From: Candidatus Gastranaerophilales bacterium
GTDB taxonomy: Bacteria; Cyanobacteriota; Vampirovibrionia; Gastranaerophilales; Gastranaerophilaceae
Length of the DNA: 64,000 bases
Direction: 5' to 3'
Assembly (NCBI GenBank): GCA_944325865.1
Contig: CALVBS010000004.1
Location: forward strand, 124,001 to 188,000
The position numbers and the translations under genes are program-made. Of this stretch, positions 60,407-64,000 are shown piece by piece. Under the pieces are notes generated by a model. That model made no database searches and had not been told where the DNA came from. It saw only the letters and a list, made by a program, of their open reading frames with translations. Numbering within the stretch: the first letter of the stretch is position 1; each line of letters starts with the position of its first letter.

Positions 60407-61483
60407 TTATACACCATTTTGGATATAGGAGGCAACAATCTTTGCAATTCTCGGGGACATTTCATAATATTCATCTTCAAGAGCATTAAAAACTAATCGT
60501 CGCACATACTGCCTTTCCATTTGAAGCATTTGCTCAAGTTTAGGCTTGCTGTAATTTTCAACAACAGTTTTTAAATTTGCAACGAGACGTTTTTTATTAA
60601 CTTCTGTTGCTCCTGGAATATTATCAGCAATTTCATCAAGACATTTCATTGTTAAAGTCGGGTCAACCTGTTCTTCAAGGTTATCGACATACATGTATTT
60701 AATAACGGTTCCGGCAACATCCTGATCAAACCGTTCCAAAATTGATTGAACTTTTTCTTCATCGACACGTTTAAGCAGCAGTGCAAGAGAAACCAGTTTT
60801 AAAAGTTTAGGCGGAGCATATTTATCATTTTTAGCGGCAGGCACACCACCAGTACCTTGTGCTGCAGGTAAATTATTCTGTGCAGGTTGAACAGCACCGC
60901 CTGCTTGTGGCTGTTGAGGAAGGTTTTGTGCAGCGGCCTGCTGTGCTTGCTGAGCCTGTTGTGCCTGTTCAACTTCACCATTCTGCTGCATTTCCTGCAT
61001 CATTGAATCGATATTTGACTGTTTTGAGGCAAATTCCATTAAACCTTCATCAATAAGCCCCTTATCCTTTAGTTCGGCTATTGAATCAAGATATGCTTTT
61101 TTTACATGATGTTCTATCAGCTGAAGAATCTGATCTTGCGGCAATTCTTGTTTAAAAGTCTGCTTTGCTATTTCAAAAATAGTAAAGGCAATCTTCTGCA
61201 TAATAGGATCCCAGTATTGCTGCGGGATTCCCGAACGAATAAGGTCAACAGATTTATGATACGACCATTCTGCGATAATCTGGGTTATCATAACTGCCTG
61301 ATCGGCATTAAAATTTAACTCTGTATCATTATAAAGAGCTTCGCCGGCAAGCATTGAAAAATTCAAAAGAGTATTTGTAACATAGGCCCTCTGACTTGCA
61401 TTAAAATCCTTAGGCACCAGTTCTGTTGCCTGCGATGCCAAATTTTGTGCAAAACCTTTGTAGTCAAAACCTTGTATAGCCAT
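60407..61483 (-). CDS. Divergent FliG-like protein (position of fliG)
   Basis: This 358-residue soluble protein sits between fliF and fliH, where fliG normally lies, but it lacks the typical FliG opening (a GxxKAAILLLxLG-like start). Residues 1-165 form a helical domain (NFSMLAGEALYNDTELNFNA). Residues 170-225 are a Gln/Ala/Pro-rich linker (EQAQQAQQAQQAAAQN). Residues 235-358 form a second helical domain (LLKLVSLALLLKRVDEEKVQ, SILERFDQDVAGTVIKYMYV) that resembles FliG-type repeats. It may be a lineage-specific switch protein for the C-ring. No other family suggests itself. FliF is 17 bases upstream. Confidence 0.6.
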   Translation of the reverse strand: MAIQGFDYKGFAQNLASQATELVPKDFNASQRAYVTNTLLNFSMLAGEALYNDTELNFNADQAVMITQIIAEWSYHKSVDLIRSGIPQQYWDPIMQKIAFTIFEIAKQTFKQELPQDQILQLIEHHVKKAYLDSIAELKDKGLIDEGLMEFASKQSNIDSMMQEMQQNGEVEQAQQAQQAQQAAAQNLPQQPQAGGAVQPAQNNLPAAQGTGGVPAAKNDKYAPPKLLKLVSLALLLKRVDEEKVQSILERFDQDVAGTVIKYMYVDNLEEQVDPTLTMKCLDEIADNIPGATEVNKKRLVANLKTVVENYSKPKLEQMLQMERQYVRRLVFNALEDEYYEMSPRIAKIVASYIQNGV

Positions 61484-61500
61484 TTTCTTTTATACCCGTT

Positions 61501-63153
61501 TTATCTGCTTTGTTCAATCCAGCTCTTTATTTTATCTGCCGTAACTTCACTGTCTGCACTGTCAATATTTCCGGAAATAGTTTCAAGAGCATTAACCATT
61601 TCCTGCGGAGAACGAATTGCAATATATTCTCTGTTCTGCTGCTCAAGTAATCCTTGTGCAAGTTCATCCTGTTTTGATTGAAGTTGTGCAGCCCTGACAT
61701 TAACATCAGAAAGTTCTCTATCCTGCTCGGCTTCTTTTTGACGTAAGCGTTCTACTTCCATAGCATTAGCTTCCTGAATCTGGCGGACTTTATCAGAAAC
61801 GGCTTTAAATACAATCACAAGACCAATCGCACTCAAAGCAACCGCTAGCCACCAAGGATTACCGCTTTCATCAGGTTTCGGAAGATTTACCGGTCTGTCG
61901 GAAGCCAGATAAGGATCTACCGTATCCGAGAATACGATTGCAACATTATCGGGATCAACTTTCGGGCTTGCTGCATGTGCGACAAGCTCTTTCAAATCGT
62001 CTTCGGTAATCTCAGGAGGAAGCACACTTCTTTCAAGAGTAACCGCAATAGAAATTTCTTCAATCATACCAGGCTTTAAGTACTCATTAAGCTGTGTTTT
62101 ACTGACACCATACTGAGTTTCAGTTGCAGAACGCGAGTAGCTTCTTTCCTGACTTGAATCCATTCCGCCGCCGGCAATTCCGTTTGGAACATAAACACTT
62201 ACTGCATTTAAATTTCTGTTACTGTCACGGGTTTCATCACCAAGGCCCTCGGTAAATGACTGCTCATTGACAGAGGCTTTTCTGTCAGGATCATAATCCG
62301 TACTGTACTTTTCTGCAGGTGCCTGACGAAGGAAAGTGCTGACGGTTGCAACATAATTACCTTTCCCGATTAATCTGTCCAACTGAATCTGAACTTTTTG
62401 CTGCATATATTTATCGTTTTCTTCAATTTTTGCAAGCATTTCATCAGAAGCATTCATTATACTATGATAAACATTACCGTTTGTATCGGTAATTGAAATA
62501 TTTTCAGCCTCTAATCCGGAAACACTGCCAAGAAGAAGATTTGTAACTGCCTTTACTTTTAACTGATCTAATTTTTCACCCGACGGCATTACAATCTGAA
62601 CTGTTGCAGTAACAGGTTTCTGCATTGAGGTAAACATTGTTTGTTCCGGAATTGAGATAAAGACAGAGGCATTTTCAATCGGAGGAATCTTTCTTATTAA
62701 TCTTGACAATTCCCCGTTGATTGCTCTAACCAGTCTTATTCTTTTATCTTCTTTTGTTGAGGTAAAATCACCTTTATCAAAAATTTCAAGCCCTGTATTT
62801 TGATCCATCAAACCGCTTTTAACAATAGCAAGAAGAGCCTGATCCCGCTGAGTCATTGTATATTCTTTTAAAAAAATAGTAGATTTAGTACCATCAAGTT
62901 TTCTGCTTGCGACAATACCTTCGCGTGCAAGGAGAGCTTGAATTTCTATTGCTTTACCCAAATTATCGGTAGTCAATAAATCCAGAGGTTCTTTGATAAC
63001 TTTTTCACTTACAACCCTTGCGGCCCCGTTAGAAGACCCGCTGCCCGATACTGCAACAATCGATATGGTAAGGATAAGAGCTATTACCAGTACAGCTCCG
63101 CCTATAATTCCGTATAATAAAGGTTTATTTTGTAAAATCTTTTGAAAATCCAT
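61501..63153 (-). CDS. fliF: Flagellar MS-ring protein FliF
   Basis: FliF builds the MS-ring that anchors the flagellar basal body. The 550 residues have an N-terminal helix (about 12-34), the YscJ/FliF ring-building modules RBM1-2 (ALLAREGIVASRKLDG; ELSRLIRKIPPIENASVFIS) and RBM3, with a long insertion of Ser/Asn. A second helix follows at about 435-455 (WWLAVALSAIGLVIVF), and a C-terminal cytosolic tail with coiled coil (VERLRQKEAEQDRELSDVNV) ends RSPQEMVNALETIS...IKSWIEQS, the part that binds FliG. The start follows CGGGGACGATATG. FliE is upstream, the FliG-like gene downstream. Confidence 0.94.
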   Translation of the reverse strand: MDFQKILQNKPLLYGIIGGAVLVIALILTISIVAVSGSGSSNGAARVVSEKVIKEPLDLLTTDNLGKAIEIQALLAREGIVASRKLDGTKSTIFLKEYTMTQRDQALLAIVKSGLMDQNTGLEIFDKGDFTSTKEDKRIRLVRAINGELSRLIRKIPPIENASVFISIPEQTMFTSMQKPVTATVQIVMPSGEKLDQLKVKAVTNLLLGSVSGLEAENISITDTNGNVYHSIMNASDEMLAKIEENDKYMQQKVQIQLDRLIGKGNYVATVSTFLRQAPAEKYSTDYDPDRKASVNEQSFTEGLGDETRDSNRNLNAVSVYVPNGIAGGGMDSSQERSYSRSATETQYGVSKTQLNEYLKPGMIEEISIAVTLERSVLPPEITEDDLKELVAHAASPKVDPDNVAIVFSDTVDPYLASDRPVNLPKPDESGNPWWLAVALSAIGLVIVFKAVSDKVRQIQEANAMEVERLRQKEAEQDRELSDVNVRAAQLQSKQDELAQGLLEQQNREYIAIRSPQEMVNALETISGNIDSADSEVTADKIKSWIEQSR

Positions 63154-63221
63154 ATCGTCCCCGAGGTCTGTTTTATTTTAGTATTCCCTATTTATTACCA
63201 AGTCGTAGTGATGTTTTAAAT

Positions 63222-63560
63222 TTATACCTGAATCTGCATTACTTTGTCATAGGCCTGTATAACTTTACCCACGGCAGTTGTTGCAATATTAACGGTAATT
63301 TCGGATTTGGCCATTGCTGTCATAACATCGTGGATATCAATATTGTTATTTCCAGACATTACGTCTTTTAACAGGTTATCCGGAGCATTGAGTTCCTGAT
63401 TAAAATTCTCCACAAGCCCTGAAAAAACAGCTTTGAAATCTCCTGTCGCAGGAGTTTCCATTCTTTCCATTCTTGCGGACGGAATACCATATAGTCCGGA
63501 ATCAAGCTTTGTATGCTGGATTCTGGCTGGTAAATTGTAACTCGGATAAAAATCTCCCAT
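63222..63560 (-). CDS. fliE: Flagellar rod adaptor protein FliE
   Basis: FliE joins the MS-ring to the rod. The 112-residue length is normal for the family. The C-terminal half has the FliE signature (VFSGLVENFNQELNAPDNLL; IDIHDVMTAMAKSEITVNIA; VGKVIQAYDKVMQIQV). The N-terminal 40 residues are variable with Tyr/Pro/Arg. The ribosome site AATAGGAGG precedes the ATG at 63560. It is the first gene in the flagellar run, with fliF following after 68 bases. Confidence 0.92.
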   Translation of the reverse strand: MGDFYPSYNLPARIQHTKLDSGLYGIPSARMERMETPATGDFKAVFSGLVENFNQELNAPDNLLKDVMSGNNNIDIHDVMTAMAKSEITVNIATTAVGKVIQAYDKVMQIQV

Positions 63561-63659
63561 AATTTAATGACCTCCTATTTTATTCTATCTTATTAATATA
63601 TGTTTTGTTAAGCGTTTCAGCCAAAAATCATCCGTTTGACCGAGAAAAACAGATAAAAT

Positions 63660-63710
63660 TAGACCATACCGACTAACACGATATGGTCTTAATGATTTTT
63701 TTTTGAAAGT
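63660..63710. terminator. Probable terminator hairpin between fliE and the dCMP deaminase gene
   Basis: AGACCATA and TATGGTCT pair around CCGACTAACACGA. The plus-strand side is followed by TTAATGATTTTTTTT and the minus-strand side by AATTTTATC. The minus-strand deaminase transcript would be the natural target. Confidence 0.55.
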
Positions 63711-63743
63711 CATGCTGATAATTTCAATACAAACTTTAAAATA

Positions 63744-64000
63744 TTATTCCGCCTCAAGTTCACGTCTGATGTCATCAACTGTTACATGAAGAATCGGAGA
63801 ATTTTCGTCCTTTCTCAATACAACATTTTTTATTCCGGATTGAACAATGAACCTTTTACACAAAATACAAATAAAGTTATGCCCCCAGATATACATAGTT
63901 GCATCTTTACATCTGTCCTGACCTGCCTGAATTATTGCATTCTGTTCCGCATGAATTGAACGACAGGTTTCGTATCTTGTTCCGGATTGAATATTATGCT
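63744..64000 (-). CDS. dCMP deaminase-like protein (5' part beyond the window)
   Basis: Only the last 85 codons are visible; the gene enters from the right edge. The zinc deaminase motif is clear: SIHAEQNAIIQAG with metal His and proton-shuttling Glu, then NFICILCKRFIVQSGI with two Cys ligands (Ile replaces the usual Pro before the first). Relatives of the deoxycytidylate deaminase group (ComEB-like) make dUMP for thymidylate synthesis. It ends with DDIRRELEAE. A terminator-like hairpin follows before fliE. Confidence 0.8.
   Translation of the reverse strand, partial: HNIQSGTRYETCRSIHAEQNAIIQAGQDRCKDATMYIWGHNFICILCKRFIVQSGIKNVVLRKDENSPILHVTVDDIRRELEAE

Noticed and set aside
1-64000. CRISPR arrays, insertion sequences, prophage genes, tRNA or rRNA
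   Set aside because: Looked for repeated spaced units, transposase or integrase motifs, terminal repeats and tRNA-like CCA ends; none convincing.

Overview
The window looks like the chromosome of an uncultured, anaerobic, Gram-negative gut bacterium of the Gastranaerophilales (Melainabacteria/Vampirovibrionia, the non-photosynthetic sister group of Cyanobacteria). This is an inference. It rests on low GC and on an outer-membrane toolkit (LptC, LptA, TolC, an AsmA-like protein). Anaerobe oxygen defence is present (two rubrerythrins, rubredoxin, a flavodiiron protein and a PerR-like regulator). The strongest pointer is six scattered prepilin-like genes that share an almost invariant FTLAEVLITLGIIG-type N-terminus. 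No tRNA, rRNA, CRISPR array, insertion sequence or prophage was found.

Layout. 1-8.5 kb: the edge of an EF-hand-like protein, an EamA transporter, a metal-efflux pair (DmeF-like exporter and CsoR/RcnR repressor with two visible operators), deoB, a 58-residue ferredoxin, mutS2 and a PepT-like peptidase. 8.6-15 kb: thrS, a first HTH/prepilin pair, hypotheticals, and a PerR-rubredoxin-rubrerythrin-flavodiiron cluster. 15-25 kb: ssb, a DUF1537 kinase with pdxA, then a minus-strand run lptC-lptA-TPR-dprA-topA-aroE. 25-31 kb: a second HTH/prepilin pair, dapA, secDF, and a third HTH/prepilin pair. 31-40 kb: a minus-strand run mtnP-yggT-trkA-trkH, then tolC-macA-macB ATPase-macB permease. 40-45 kb: a lytic transglycosylase, a two-domain M16 peptidase, a possible small RNA and aroQ. 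45-51 kb: a prepilin with a poly-G tract followed by a glycosyltransferase, a degenerate histidine kinase overlapping a MalK-type ATPase, and a fourth HTH/prepilin pair. 51-57 kb: a second rubrerythrin, a giant AsmA-like protein and a second poly-G prepilin. 57-64 kb: yidD and the flagellar run fliE-fliF-fliG-like-fliH-flhA, then the edge of a dCMP deaminase.

The most interesting feature is how the six prepilin-like genes appear to be controlled. Four lie divergent from a small HTH protein, across a 97-144 bp gap holding a recognisable -35/-10 promoter, and three of the four gaps also hold clear inverted repeats. The other two have no HTH partner. Each of those carries a run of exactly ten G close to its first start codon, inside an unusually long leader that prepilin peptidase would remove. 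In one (46.7 kb) ten G keeps the gene in frame. In the other (57.1 kb) ten G takes translation from the strong upstream start into a stop after 15 codons, and nine G would restore a continuous 55-residue leader fused to the prepilin. This looks like an array of surface pilins controlled either by dedicated repressors or by slipped-strand phase variation.
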